Positions 18,215 through 27,048 are shown, counted from the first letter of the stretch. The stretch: 64,000 bases of DNA from Sphingomonas endophytica (GCF_014199415.1 NZ_JACIJN010000003.1:1-64000); one strand, 5' to 3'. Numbers and translations: made by a program. Notes: generated by a model from the letters alone, not told the origin.

Positions 18215-18874
18215 ATGAGCGACACCATTACGCTCGCAGCCGAGACGCGTGACCGGGTTGGCAAGGGAGCCTCCCGTGCACTCCGTCGCGACGGCCGCGT
18301 CCCCGCCGTGATCTATGGCCAGAACAAGGAGCCGACCTCGATCCACCTCGAGGAGAAGGCGCTCGTCAAGGCGCTGATGACCGGCCACTTCATGAACTCG
18401 GTCATCATGGTCGACGGCACGCGCACGCTGGCCAAGGACGTGGCGTTCCACCCGGTCACCGACCGTCCGACGCACGTCGACTTCCTGCGCATCGGCGAAC
18501 ACGAGACCGTGACGATCGCGGTGCCGGTCGTGTTCACCGACGAGGACGACGCGCCGGGCATCAAGAAGGGCAATGGCGTGCTCAACATCGTCCAGCATGA
18601 CGTCGAGCTGGTCGTCGACGCCGCCGACATCCCCAGCGAGATCACCGTCTCGCTCAAGGGTCTGGAGATCGGCGACACGATCCACATCGCCGATCTGAAG
18701 CTGCCGAAGGGCGCGAAGCCGGCCGCCGAGGGCGAGGTCGCGGTCGCCACGCTGGTGGCGCCGACCGTGCCGACCGCCGCGGACGAGCAGGCCGACGCCG
18801 AAGTGGCCGAGGCGCAGGCGGCCGAGTCCGAGGCGGCTGCCGCCGAGGGCGAAGGCGAGGACAAGGGCGAGTAA
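18215..18874 (+). CDS. rplY: 50S ribosomal protein L25/general stress protein Ctc
   Basis: A 219-residue 5S-rRNA-binding ribosomal protein of the long (CTC) type. It has an N-terminal L25 domain (residues 1-95, with [21 protein letters not shown]), a C-terminal TL5-like beta domain (to about 185), and an acidic, alanine/glutamate-rich tail. ATG 18215 gives the family start [12 protein letters not shown]. It is followed after 93 bp by pth, the usual pairing, though a terminator-like hairpin lies in between. Confidence 0.95.
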   Translation: MSDTITLAAETRDRVGKGASRALRRDGRVPAVIYGQNKEPTSIHLEEKALVKALMTGHFMNSVIMVDGTRTLAKDVAFHPVTDRPTHVDFLRIGEHETVTIAVPVVFTDEDDAPGIKKGNGVLNIVQHDVELVVDAADIPSEITVSLKGLEIGDTIHIADLKLPKGAKPAAEGEVAVATLVAPTVPTAADEQADAEVAEAQAAESEAAAAEGEGEDKGE

Positions 18875-18911
18875 TCGCCGGTCCGCCGATCGCGTGCGGA
18901 CCAATGTTCGG

Positions 18912-18950
18912 GGGCAGGGCAGCGGCGACGCTCCCCTGCCCTTTGCTTTT
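18912..18950 (+). terminator. Possible intrinsic terminator between rplY and pth
   Basis: GGGCAGGG at 18912-18919 pairs with CCCTGCCC at 18934-18941, followed by TTTGCTTTT. The stem is short and the loop 14 bases, so read-through into pth is likely. Confidence 0.55.
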
Positions 18951-18967
18951 GGAGAGAAGGATCAGCG

Positions 18968-19534
18968 ATGCAATTGTGGGTGGGGCTCGGCAATCCGGGC
19001 GCGCAATATGCGATGCACCGCCACAATGTCGGCTTCATGGCGATCGACGCGATCGCCGCGGTCCATGGCTTCGCCGCGCCGGCCAAGAAGTTCCAAGGCT
19101 GGTTGCAGGAAGGCCGGATCGGGACGACCAGAGTGCTGCTGCTCAAGCCCGCGACCTTCATGAACGACAGCGGCCGCTCGGTCGGCGAGGCGCTGCGCTT
19201 CTACAAGCTCGGCACCGACGCGCTGACCGTCTTCCACGACGAACTCGACCTCGCGCCGATGAAGATCAAGGTGAAGCAGGGCGGCGGCACCGCCGGGCAT
19301 AACGGGCTGCGCTCGATCGACCAGCATCTCGGTGCAGACTTCCGCCGCGTGCGGATCGGGATCGGGCACCCCGGGCACAAGGACCGCGTGACCGGGCACG
19401 TGCTCGGCAATTACGCCAAGAGCGAGATCGATGCGCTGAGTGACCTGCTCGGCGCGCTGGCGGCGGAGGCGGAGTGGCTCGCGCAGGGTGACGACGTGCG
19501 GTTCATGAACGACGTGGCGCTGCGGCTGGGGTGA
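18968..19534 (+). CDS. pth: Peptidyl-tRNA hydrolase
   Basis: A 188-residue cytoplasmic esterase that releases peptides from prematurely dropped peptidyl-tRNA. Family motifs are present in order: WVGLGNPGAQYAMHRHNVGF (with the catalytic His and the Asn), KPATFMNDSGRSV, FHDELDLAPMKIKVKQGGG and GHNGLRSIDQHLG. The length is normal. GGAGAG upstream of ATG 18968 is a good ribosome-binding site. It follows rplY, the widespread bacterial arrangement, and ends about 15 bp before a family-A repeat. Confidence 0.97.
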   Translation: MQLWVGLGNPGAQYAMHRHNVGFMAIDAIAAVHGFAAPAKKFQGWLQEGRIGTTRVLLLKPATFMNDSGRSVGEALRFYKLGTDALTVFHDELDLAPMKIKVKQGGGTAGHNGLRSIDQHLGADFRRVRIGIGHPGHKDRVTGHVLGNYAKSEIDALSDLLGALAAEAEWLAQGDDVRFMNDVALRLG

Positions 19535-19549
19535 GCGGGCCCTCCCTGC

Positions 19550-19626
19550 CGTCATTGTGAGCGTAGCGAAGCAATCCAGTGACGGACCAAGACGCCCTGG
19601 ATTGCTTCGCTACGCTCGCAATGACG
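19550..19626. repeat. REP-like palindrome (family A), copy 1
   Basis: Arms beginning GAGCGTAGCGAAGCAATCC and ending with its complement before AATGACG enclose about 20 variable bases. Copies occur at 22887-22960, 36421-36495 and 45464-45540. All four are intergenic, near the 3' end of at least one gene. Confidence 0.92.
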
Positions 19627-19652
19627 AGTGGACGGACCTAAGGACCCTCACC

Positions 19653-20237
19653 ATGCCGACCCGCCAGCTGTTCCCAACCCTGTTCTACGACGCCGATGTC
19701 GCCGATGCCGCGCTGCTCGCCGACCTCGACGCCTCGTGCCGCGCGCTGGCCGAGGAGGATGTCGCGGGAAAGCGCTGGTCGAAGGCGCATGGCTATCGCG
19801 GCTATACCAGCTACGCCTCGCTCAACGACCTGCCGCTGCGCGATCCGGTGTTCGCCGATCTCAAGAAGCTGCTTGACCGCCATGTCGCGGCGTTCGCGAA
19901 GGAAGCCGGGTTCGATCTCGGCGGGCGCAAGCTCAAGCTCGACAGCCTGTGGGTCAACGTCATGAAACCGGGTGGCACGCATTCCGGGCATCTCCACCCG
20001 CACAGCGTCGTCTCCGGCACCTTCTATGTCGCGGTACCCGAAGGGTCGGGGGCGCTCAAGCTGGAGGACCCGCGGCTGCCGATGCTGATGGCCGCGCCGC
20101 CGCGCGACGGCACGTTCGTCTATGCCGAGCCGCGCGACGGCGCGTTGTTCCTGTGGGAGAGCTGGCTGCGGCACGAGGTGATGACCAGCACCGCCAGGGC
20201 CGAACGGATCAGCGTCAGCTTCAACTACCGCTGGTAG
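19653..20237 (+). CDS. Putative 2OG-Fe(II) oxygenase, TIGR02466 family
   Basis: A 194-residue protein matching the TIGR02466/PF13759 type. The characteristic core is WVNVMKPGGTHSGHLHPHS followed by VVSGTFYV; the histidines would bind iron together with the late His in SWLRHEVM and the Arg in ARAERISVSFNYRW, which would hold 2-oxoglutarate. The substrate is unknown. ATG 19653 was chosen since the longer frame reads through a palindromic repeat. Its 3' end overlaps the convergent SDR gene by 17 bp. Confidence 0.75.
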   Translation: MPTRQLFPTLFYDADVADAALLADLDASCRALAEEDVAGKRWSKAHGYRGYTSYASLNDLPLRDPVFADLKKLLDRHVAAFAKEAGFDLGGRKLKLDSLWVNVMKPGGTHSGHLHPHSVVSGTFYVAVPEGSGALKLEDPRLPMLMAAPPRDGTFVYAEPRDGALFLWESWLRHEVMTSTARAERISVSFNYRW

Positions 20238-21081
20238 CGTCGGGGAAATCCGCGCCAAGCGCTTCGTCGCGCAGCCCCTCGATCTCCGCGACGCGCGCGC
20301 GCAACCGTTCGGTCACTGCGTCATAGCCCCATTTGCCGAGCACCAGATGCCGCGGTGGCGCCTCGCGCGTGACCGCGGCGATCATCGCCTCCCCCGCGCG
20401 CACCGGATCGCCGGGCTGGTTGCCCGAATAGCCCTTGGTGATCGCCATCCGTGCCGCCGCGGTCTCGGCATAATCGGCGATGTGGCTTTCGGTCTGGCGC
20501 AGCGAGCGCCCCGCCCAGTCGGTGCGGAACGGCCCCGGCTCGACGCAGGTCACCGCGATGCCGAGCGGTGCGACCTCGGCGGCGAGCGCGTCGGAGAAGC
20601 CCTCTACCGCGTGTTTCGACGCAGCATAATAGCCCGAGGACGGGAAGCCGACGAGCCCGGCGACCGAAGTGATGTTGACGATTGCGCCCTCTCGGCGCGC
20701 CCGCATCCCCGGCAGCACCGCGCGGGTCATGGCGAACAGGCCGAAGACGTTCGCGTCGAATTGCGCGCGGATCTCGTGCTCCTCGCCTTCCTCGATGCTC
20801 GACTGATAGCCGTAGCCGGCGTTGTTGACGAGCACGTCGATGCGGCCGAACCGCTCCTCGGCGGCGGCGACCGCGGCGGTGATTGCCGCCGCGTCGGTGA
20901 CATCGAGCGCGAGCGGGAGCAGCCTGTCGTCCTGCCCTTGGCCGAGATCGGAAACGCGCGCCACGTCGCGCGCGGTCGCCACCGCGCGCCAGCCTTTCGC
21001 CAGCACCAGCGTCGCCAGTTCGCGACCGAAGCCGGTCGAGCAACCGGTGATGAACCAGACCGGATCGGCAGGGAGCGTCAT
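20221..21081 (-). CDS. Short-chain dehydrogenase/reductase
   Basis: A 286-residue classical SDR. The NAD(P)-binding motif is ITGCSTGFGRELATL (TGxxxGxG), with NNAGYGYQ in the NNAG position, a catalytic Ser in NITSVAGLVG, and the YxxxK pair in YYAASKHAVEG. It is similar to oxidoreductases that lack a defined substrate. ATG 21081 gives a compact N-terminus starting at the Rossmann fold. The gene is divergent from the helicase gene about 100 bp away and convergent with the oxygenase gene. Confidence 0.85.
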   Translation of the reverse strand: MTLPADPVWFITGCSTGFGRELATLVLAKGWRAVATARDVARVSDLGQGQDDRLLPLALDVTDAAAITAAVAAAEERFGRIDVLVNNAGYGYQSSIEEGEEHEIRAQFDANVFGLFAMTRAVLPGMRARREGAIVNITSVAGLVGFPSSGYYAASKHAVEGFSDALAAEVAPLGIAVTCVEPGPFRTDWAGRSLRQTESHIADYAETAAARMAITKGYSGNQPGDPVRAGEAMIAAVTREAPPRHLVLGKWGYDAVTERLRARVAEIEGLRDEALGADFPDATSGS

Positions 21082-21182
21082 GGCGGGAATTCCGTGATTG
21101 TCGGGGAAGGTGCCCAACGCGGCGGGTTCATGCTGCGTTCCCACTGGCATTTGTCGAGCAAAAGGCCCATGTGGAAGCCTTC

Positions 21183-22871
21183 ATGGACTTCCCGAATCTC
21201 CCCCCCGCGCTCGCCAGCGCGCTCGCCACGCGTGGTTACACCGCGCTCACCCCCGTTCAGTCCGAGGTGACCGCCGAGGTCGCGCACGGTCGCGACCTGC
21301 TCGTCTCCGCGCAGACCGGCTCCGGCAAGACCGTCGCCTTCGGCCTCGCGATGGCCGAGCAGTTGCTTGGCGAGGACGGCAATCTGCCCGTCGCCGGTCC
21401 GCCGCTCGCGCTGGTGATCGCGCCGACGCGCGAACTGGCGTTGCAGGTCGCCAAGGAATTGACGTGGCTCTACGAGGGCGCGCGGATCGCGACCTGCGTC
21501 GGCGGCATGGACGCCAGCCGCGAGCGCCGCGCGCTCAACCACGGCGCGCATATCGTCGTCGGCACGCCGGGCCGCCTGCGCGACCATGCCGAGCGCGGCG
21601 CGCTCAACCTGTCGCAGATCCGCGCCGCAGTGCTCGACGAGGCGGACGAGATGCTCGACATGGGCTTCCGCGACGACCTCCAGGCGCTGCTCGACCAGAC
21701 GCCGACCGAGCGCCGCACCCTGCTGTTCTCCGCGACGCTGCCGCGCCCGATCGTGGCGCTCGCCAAGGCCTATCAACGCGACGCGCTCCGCATCTCGACG
21801 GTCAGCGAGCAGCGCGGGCACGGCGACATCACCTATCGCGCGGTGACCGTCTCGCCGTCCGAGATCGAGCATGCGGTCATCAACCTGCTGCGCTTCTACG
21901 AGGCCGAGACCGCGATCCTGTTCTGCGCGACGCGCGACAACGTCCGGCATCTCCACGCCGGGCTGGTCGAGCGCGGCTTCGCGGCGGTGGCGCTGTCGGG
22001 CGAGCATTCGCAAAACGAGCGCAATCATGCGTTGCAGGCGCTGCGCGACCGCCGCGCGCGGGTGTGCGTCGCGACCGACGTCGCCGCGCGCGGGATCGAC
22101 CTGCCGACGCTCAGCCTCGTCATCCACGTGGAAATGCCGCGCGATGCCGAGGTGTTGCAGCATCGCTCGGGCCGCACCGGGCGCGCGGGGAAAAAGGGCA
22201 CCGCGGTGCTGATCGTCCCCTATCCGCGTCGTCGCCGCGTCGAGATGATGCTGCGCGGTGCGCGCATCGCCGCCGAATGGGGCGAGGTGCCGAGCGCCGA
22301 GGCGATCCGCGCCAAGGATCGCGAGCGGTTGCTCGAACGGCTGCTCGCGCCGGTCGAGGTCGATGACGACGATCAGGCGCTGGCGGCGGAACTGCTCAAG
22401 CAGCGCACGCCCGAGGAGATCGCCGCGGCGCTGGTCGCCGCACAGCGCGCCGCGCTGCCCGCGCCCGAGGAACTCGCCGACCGCAGCGAGATGACCGAGC
22501 GCCAGCAAAAGGGCCATCGCGACGGCTTCGACGACGTGGTGTGGTTCCACATGAACGTCGGTCGCCGCCAGAACGCCGATCCGCGCTGGGTGCTGCCGCT
22601 GCTGTGTCGTCGCGGGCATGTCACCAAGGCCGAGATCGGCGCGATCCGTATCGGCGCGACCGAGACGCAATTCCAGGTGCCGCGCGCGCTGGCGGCGCGT
22701 TTCGCGGCGGCGGTCAAGGCGTCCGCCAACGCGGACGGCGAGGACGAGAGCGGCGTGCGGATCGAACCGATGCCGAGCGGTGCGGTGCCGATCCGCAACG
22801 CCGGCGGCCCGCCGCAGCGGCGCCACGGCGGCGGCGGCGCGCCGCGCGGCGGTCCGCGCCCGCGGCGGTAA
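21183..22871 (+). CDS. DEAD-box ATP-dependent RNA helicase (DbpA/DeaD-like)
   Basis: A 562-residue RNA helicase. The core motifs are all visible: Q-motif region YTALTPVQSEV, AQTGSGKT (about residue 43), PTRELALQ, GTPGRLRDH, DEADEMLDMGF (about 152), SATLPRP, ATDVAARGIDLP and HRSGRTGRAGKKG (about 325). A C-terminal domain (about residues 440-520, VWFHMNVGRRQNADPRW) resembles the DbpA RNA-binding fold and is followed by a basic Arg/Gly-rich tail. It likely acts in ribosome assembly or cold adaptation. ATG 21183 has GGA seven bases upstream; GTG 21171 is the alternative. Confidence 0.93.
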   Translation: MDFPNLPPALASALATRGYTALTPVQSEVTAEVAHGRDLLVSAQTGSGKTVAFGLAMAEQLLGEDGNLPVAGPPLALVIAPTRELALQVAKELTWLYEGARIATCVGGMDASRERRALNHGAHIVVGTPGRLRDHAERGALNLSQIRAAVLDEADEMLDMGFRDDLQALLDQTPTERRTLLFSATLPRPIVALAKAYQRDALRISTVSEQRGHGDITYRAVTVSPSEIEHAVINLLRFYEAETAILFCATRDNVRHLHAGLVERGFAAVALSGEHSQNERNHALQALRDRRARVCVATDVAARGIDLPTLSLVIHVEMPRDAEVLQHRSGRTGRAGKKGTAVLIVPYPRRRRVEMMLRGARIAAEWGEVPSAEAIRAKDRERLLERLLAPVEVDDDDQALAAELLKQRTPEEIAAALVAAQRAALPAPEELADRSEMTERQQKGHRDGFDDVVWFHMNVGRRQNADPRWVLPLLCRRGHVTKAEIGAIRIGATETQFQVPRALAARFAAAVKASANADGEDESGVRIEPMPSGAVPIRNAGGPPQRRHGGGGAPRGGPRPRR

Positions 22872-22886
22872 TCCGACCCGATTTCA

Positions 22887-22960
22887 TCATCGCGAGCGTA
22901 GCGAAGCAATCCAGAGCCGGATCAGGATGCCCTGGATTTCTTGGCTACGCTGGCGATGAC
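22887..22960. repeat. REP-like palindrome (family A), copy 2
   Basis: Same family as 19550-19626. The left arm, GAGCGTAGCGAAGCAATCC, is intact; the right arm has several changes (TTTCTTGGCTACGCTGGC), so the pairing is weaker than in the other copies. It lies just after the helicase gene. Confidence 0.88.
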
Positions 22961-22990
22961 GAGTGTAAGCGGAACCGGCGGTATGAATTA

Positions 22991-23030
22991 ACGGCGACCG
23001 TAGCCCGTGCTACGGTCGCCGTTTCCGTTT
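22991..23030 (+). terminator. Strong intrinsic terminator after the helicase gene
   Basis: A perfect 13-bp stem, 22991-23003 with 23010-23022, has a six-base loop and is followed by TTTCCGTTTT. It ends transcription of the helicase gene and separates it from the convergent phoX. Confidence 0.88.
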
Positions 23031-23032
23031 TA

Positions 23033-23064
23033 CCGCCTGCCCCGCCAGCCAACCGGGCAGGCGG
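23033..23064. terminator. GC-rich hairpin at the 3' side of phoX
   Basis: CCGCCTGCCC (23033-23042) pairs with GGGCAGGCGG (23055-23064). It lies about 20 bp beyond the phoX stop on the minus strand. A run of T is not present on the minus side, so termination is uncertain. Confidence 0.4.
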
Positions 23065-23084
23065 GTGAAACCGGCCGGGGCAAC

Positions 23085-25586
23085 TTACAGCCCGACCACG
23101 CCGCCATCGTTCTTGGTGATGACCACCGTTGCCGAGCGCGGACGACCCGTGCCGGTGCCGGTCGCCTGGGTCTGCGGCCAATGCGAGGTGATGTTGTCGT
23201 AGCCGCCTTCCTCGCCCGGATGCTGGATGTTGATGAAGATCGAGCGGCCGTCGGCGGTCGAGGTGATGCCGGTGATCTCACACTCCTTCGGTCCGACGAG
23301 GAAGCGCTTCAGCTTGGCGCCGGGCGCCGCACCGATCCGGGCAGTGGTGGTGGCGGTGCCGCCATAAGAGCTGGTTACGCTCTTGGTCGTGCCGTCGCCG
23401 ACGCGGCCCGGCATTCCGATCAGCAACATGCAGTTGGTGACGTCCGTATAGGCATCGTCGTCGGTTTCGATGAACAGTAACGGCGACGCCTGCCCACCCG
23501 CATTGGTCGGCAGACCGAACCACAGGCCGTCGGGCGAGGAGAAGTCGTTGGTGTCGTCGAGGCCGGAGAGATTAACGTTCGCCGCATCGGCCCCGGCGCG
23601 CGCGCCAAAGGCATAGACGTCCCAGGTGAAGGTGAGCGACTCGGTCGAGTCATTGGCCTCGCGCAGGCGCAGGACGTGGCCGTTGGCGTTGCCCGAATTG
23701 ACCTTGCCGTCGTTGCGGGTGTTGACATAGGCGCGCGGGTTGGCCGGGTCGATCGCGCGCTCGCTGCTCTTGCTCGCGATCCCGACGCGCCCCGAGTTGT
23801 TGGTGAGCGTGCAATACATTTCGCCGTTGACCGGGTTCACGGCGGTCCATTCCGGACGATCCATCGGCGTCGCCCCCAAAGCGTCGCCGGCCAGTCGCGC
23901 ATTGGCGAGCACGTCGGCCTGGTCCGCGAACGGATAGAGCGCGTTGTTCGCATCCAGCCCGTTCTGCCCGAAGATCAGCGGCAGCCACTGGCCGGTGCCG
24001 TCGGCGTTGAACTTCGCGGCATAAAGCGTGCCAGCGTCGAGATATTTGTCGCCGGCGGCAAGGCGGTTGGACGGGGCGGCGTCAGCAGCCGACCAGGCGG
24101 TGGCCGAGACGAACTTGTAGATATATTCGTTACGTGAATCGTCACCCATGTAGAAGGCCGGCTTCACGCCCGCGATCACCCGGCCCGCCATGACGCCCTC
24201 ATGCGCCATGCGGCCCAGCGCGGTGCGCTTGCGCGGGGTCGAGGCCGGATCGTACGGATCGATCTCGACCACCCAGCCGAACGTGAACGGCTCGTTGCGG
24301 AAATCGCCGGTGCCGTCCGCGGGGAGCGACGCCGAGGCCGAGGCGTTCCAGCGACGGTAGACGGTGCTGCTCGCATCGGCCGGGGTAACGGTCGACCAGA
24401 GATGATTGCCTTTCGCGCCCTCGCCGATCCCGTAGCGCGCGAACGAGACGTTCTGCTTCGCAAGGCCGGCGGCGGTGCGGATCGCCGCATCGCCGGTCGC
24501 GCGCCTGAAATAGCCCGCCCAATTTTCCTCGCAGGTCGCGTAGGTGCCCCACGGCATCGCGCCGTTCGCGCAATTGGCGATCGTGCCACGGCCGGTGGTG
24601 CCGTCCTTGGCATAGACGGTGCGCAGCATCGGATCGCCTTTCACCGGCCCGCTGAACGCGACCGGCGTGTTAGGGGTGACGCGACGATTGAGGCTGCTGC
24701 CCTGCACATAGCTCCAGGCGCCCGTGTTGCCGGCGCGCGTCACCTCGACCACCGAGACGCCATGCGCCTCGATCTCCTTGACGACCTCGGCCTCGACGGT
24801 CCGGGTGGTCTTGTCGGCGATGGTCTGCCCGGTGACGTGCATGTAGCGCGGATTGATATATTCGTGATTGAGCACGAGCAGCCCGCGCGTGCTGTTGCTC
24901 GCATCGGGGCTCGTGCCGGTCGCAGCGAGCCCGAAGAAGCTCATCCCGTCGTGATTGTCGCCGGCGCGCTGCGCGAAATTGCCGTCGGTGCCGTCATTGG
25001 CATAGGCCGCCACGCCGGCCGCGAGCGGGTCGCCGCAGCGATAGAGGATCGACGCGGTATAGCCGGTCGGTACGGTGACGATGTCGCTCTTGTTCTTGGC
25101 GACGGCGGTGAAGTCGAGCGTCGCCGGGCTGATGACGACCGTCGAATTGGCCTTGCTGATCGTGCTGCCGTTGCTCGCCGTGAACTGCAGGACGACGTTG
25201 GTCGCGGTGGTGACGTTGGGCGCGACGAAGCTGACCGAGGTGCCGGTGGTGCTCAGCGCCACGGTCGGCCCGCTCGCCTGCGACCAGCCGGTGTTGGTGG
25301 CATTGGCGCTGGCCGTGGCGGTCAGCGTCACGACGCGGCCGCCCTGCGTCTGGACGGTCGTGCCGTCCGAGACGGTGATCGCGTCGCTTCTCTTGTCATC
25401 GGAGTCGCAGCCGCCGAGCAGCGCGGTGCCGAACGCGGCGCTGGTCATCGCGGTCATCCCGCCCATCATCTGCCGGCGCGAGTAACGCTGGTCGACCAAC
25501 TCGCCAAGCGTGGTGGTCGTGGACGGGTTGGAGTCGACATCGCCATCGGTGAATTCGATGACGTCGTCGTGGCGCAGGCTGGTCAT
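23085..25586 (-). CDS. phoX: PhoX-family alkaline phosphatase, Tat-exported
   Basis: An 833-residue phosphatase of the PhoX (DUF839) family that frees phosphate from organic esters outside the cytoplasm. A twin-arginine signal, YSRRQMMGGMTAM, lies near residue 35, followed by a hydrophobic stretch ending at GGC. Residues about 70-160 look like an added Ig/PKD-like beta domain (VTLTATASANATNTGWSQAS). The PhoX core follows, with LVLNHEYINPRYM, MPWGTYATCEENWAGYF, YKFVSA and DGLWFGLP. ATG 25586 gives the Tat signal close to the N-terminus. A three-unit Pho box lies 80-108 bp upstream, predicting induction by phosphate starvation. Confidence 0.93.
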   Translation of the reverse strand: MTSLRHDDVIEFTDGDVDSNPSTTTTLGELVDQRYSRRQMMGGMTAMTSAAFGTALLGGCDSDDKRSDAITVSDGTTVQTQGGRVVTLTATASANATNTGWSQASGPTVALSTTGTSVSFVAPNVTTATNVVLQFTASNGSTISKANSTVVISPATLDFTAVAKNKSDIVTVPTGYTASILYRCGDPLAAGVAAYANDGTDGNFAQRAGDNHDGMSFFGLAATGTSPDASNSTRGLLVLNHEYINPRYMHVTGQTIADKTTRTVEAEVVKEIEAHGVSVVEVTRAGNTGAWSYVQGSSLNRRVTPNTPVAFSGPVKGDPMLRTVYAKDGTTGRGTIANCANGAMPWGTYATCEENWAGYFRRATGDAAIRTAAGLAKQNVSFARYGIGEGAKGNHLWSTVTPADASSTVYRRWNASASASLPADGTGDFRNEPFTFGWVVEIDPYDPASTPRKRTALGRMAHEGVMAGRVIAGVKPAFYMGDDSRNEYIYKFVSATAWSAADAAPSNRLAAGDKYLDAGTLYAAKFNADGTGQWLPLIFGQNGLDANNALYPFADQADVLANARLAGDALGATPMDRPEWTAVNPVNGEMYCTLTNNSGRVGIASKSSERAIDPANPRAYVNTRNDGKVNSGNANGHVLRLREANDSTESLTFTWDVYAFGARAGADAANVNLSGLDDTNDFSSPDGLWFGLPTNAGGQASPLLFIETDDDAYTDVTNCMLLIGMPGRVGDGTTKSVTSSYGGTATTTARIGAAPGAKLKRFLVGPKECEITGITSTADGRSIFINIQHPGEEGGYDNITSHWPQTQATGTGTGRPRSATVVITKNDGGVVGL

Positions 25587-25665
25587 GAGCGTTCCCCGGA
25601 TTTGCTGTCCGGCGGGGCTATTGCGGGCTACAAAGGCAGGGGTGTGAAAGTTTGGCGACGCGCGC

Positions 25666-25694
25666 ACGACAGTTAGGCGACAGCCCCGTGACAT
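25666..25694 (-). promoter_or_regulatory. Three-unit Pho box upstream of phoX
   Basis: On the minus strand three 7-base units, ATGTCAC, CTGTCGC and CTGTCGT, are spaced by exactly four bases each (GGGG and CTAA). This is the 11-bp-period direct repeat bound by PhoB (consensus CTGTCAT). A weak -10-like CAAACT lies about 10 bases downstream toward phoX. The box ends only 11 bases before the -35 of the divergent rplJ promoter. Confidence 0.8.
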
Positions 25695-25705
25695 TCCCTT
25701 GGCGC

Positions 25706-25733
25706 TTGACCAGCCGGCGCGATCCGCTATAGG
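25706..25733 (+). promoter_or_regulatory. Promoter of rplJ-rplL
   Basis: TTGACC at 25706-25711, a 16-base spacer, and TATAGG at 25728-25733. Its position just upstream of the conserved L10 leader supports it as the main promoter of the rplJ-rplL operon. Confidence 0.65.
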
Positions 25734-25739
25734 CCGCCG

Positions 25740-25985
25740 CGTCGCCGGTCCGCTTGCGGGCATGGCACACCGTCCGAGACAGCGGGTGGCCCCTCGGGCC
25801 TTAATTCCCCGCCGAGACGGGGACAGGATCGACGCTCCCCGCGCCGCCACGATCATCGTGCGGCCGGTCGCCGGTCATTTTCCCCATCGCTGGACTATGC
25901 CGCCGCTCGCGCATCCGCGCGGTCGGCGGTTCGTACCCGGAAGGGCTGCGTGTTTCGGCACGTCCCTTCCCAATGTGGAGAATGG
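25740..25985 (+). ncRNA. Ribosomal protein L10 leader
   Basis: The 250 bases between the promoter and rplJ contain the conserved element near 25769-25789 (CGTCCGAGACAGCGGGTGG) that marks the L10 leader in many bacteria, plus several GC-rich hairpins, for example GCCCCTCGGGCC-like pairing near 25789-25800 and CCCCGCC/GACGGGG near 25807-25822. The L10-L12 complex binds this leader to repress its own synthesis. Confidence 0.75.
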
Positions 25986-25986
25986 C

Positions 25987-26502
25987 ATGGATCGTAGTCA
26001 GAAGACCGCGGCCGTCGCCGAGCTCAACCGTACCTTCTCCGAGGTTGCCGTGGTGGTCGTCACCCGCAACCTGGGGATGTCGGTGGCGCAGTCGACCGAC
26101 TTGCGCAACCGGATGCGGGACGCCGGCGCGACCTACAAGGTCTCGAAGAACAAGCTTGCCAGAATCGCCCTCGACGGCACCGATTATGGTTCGATCAGCG
26201 ACATGCTGACCGGTCCGGTCGGGCTGGCGACCTCGACCGATCCGGTCGCGGCCGCCAAGGTCGCCGCCGAGTTCGCCAAGACGACCGACAAGTTCGAGAT
26301 CGTCGGCGGTGCGATGGGCGCGACCCCGCTCGACGTGGCGGGCGTGCAGGCACTGGCCACGCTGCCGTCGCTGGACGAGCTGCGTGCGAAGATCGTCGGC
26401 CTCATCGTGGCGCCTGCCACGAAGCTGGCGACCATCACCCAGGCCCCGGCCGCGCAGATCGCGCGCGTGCTTGCAGCTTATTCGGAGAAGGAGGCAGCCT
26501 GA
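25987..26502 (+). CDS. rplJ: 50S ribosomal protein L10
   Basis: A 171-residue protein that anchors the L7/L12 stalk to 23S rRNA and represses its own operon by binding the leader. Typical segments are MDRSQKTAAVAELNRTF, RNRMRDAGATYKVSKNKLA and LPSLDELRAKIVGLIVAPA, with a helical C-terminus that binds L7/L12 dimers. ATG 25987 has GGAG at correct spacing. The usual upstream partners rplK-rplA are not here; the gene instead follows divergent phoX. Confidence 0.97.
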   Translation: MDRSQKTAAVAELNRTFSEVAVVVVTRNLGMSVAQSTDLRNRMRDAGATYKVSKNKLARIALDGTDYGSISDMLTGPVGLATSTDPVAAAKVAAEFAKTTDKFEIVGGAMGATPLDVAGVQALATLPSLDELRAKIVGLIVAPATKLATITQAPAAQIARVLAAYSEKEAA

Positions 26503-26568
26503 TTTCAGGCCGCATCCGGTTGATGTTTGGAATTGGGGCCTGTCCCCGTTTAGTTAGGAAATATTATC

Positions 26569-26943
26569 ATGGCAGACCTGAACGCGCTCGTTGAGAGCCT
26601 GAGCGAACTGACCGTCCTGGAAGCAGCCGAGCTGTCGAAGCTGCTCGAAGAGAAGTGGGGCGTTTCGGCCGCTGCAGCGGTTGCGGCTCCGGCAGCTGGC
26701 GGCGGCGCTGCTGCTCCGGCCGCTGAAGAGAAGACCGAGTTCGACGTGATCCTGACCGGCGACGGTGGCAAGAAGATCAACGTCATCAAGGAAGTCCGCG
26801 CGATCACCGGCCTGGGCCTGACCGAAGCCAAGGCGCTCGTCGAAGGCGCGCCGAAGCCCGTCAAGGAAGGCGTGAGCAAGGACGAGGCCGAGAAGGTCAA
26901 GAAGCAGCTGGAAGAAGCCGGCGCGACCGTCGAGCTGAAGTAA
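26569..26943 (+). CDS. rplL: 50S ribosomal protein L7/L12
   Basis: A 124-residue stalk protein that recruits translation GTPases. The N-terminal dimerisation domain ([20 protein letters not shown]), the Ala-rich hinge (about residues 35-52) and the C-terminal domain ([20 protein letters not shown], then [20 protein letters not shown]) are all present. It lies 66 bp after rplJ in the same operon, and is followed by a hairpin and a strong terminator before rpoB. Confidence 0.98.
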   Translation: MADLNALVESLSELTVLEAAELSKLLEEKWGVSAAAAVAAPAAGGGAAAPAAEEKTEFDVILTGDGGKKINVIKEVRAITGLGLTEAKALVEGAPKPVKEGVSKDEAEKVKKQLEEAGATVELK

Positions 26944-27021
26944 GCCGAAGTGCGGGAGGACGGCCAACGCCGTCCCCCTCGCACGAGGCCGGCCGACGAG
27001 CGGCCCAAGCCCGCTCGTTCG

Positions 27022-27048
27022 ACGTCATGGAATTCACTTCCATGACGT
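27022..27048. repeat. Perfect 11-bp inverted repeat after rplL
   Basis: ACGTCATGGAA at 27022-27032 and TTCCATGACGT at 27038-27048 surround a five-base loop. It lies 12 bases before the terminator and has moderate GC, unlike its surroundings. It may be an RNA processing or stabilising hairpin. Confidence 0.7.
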
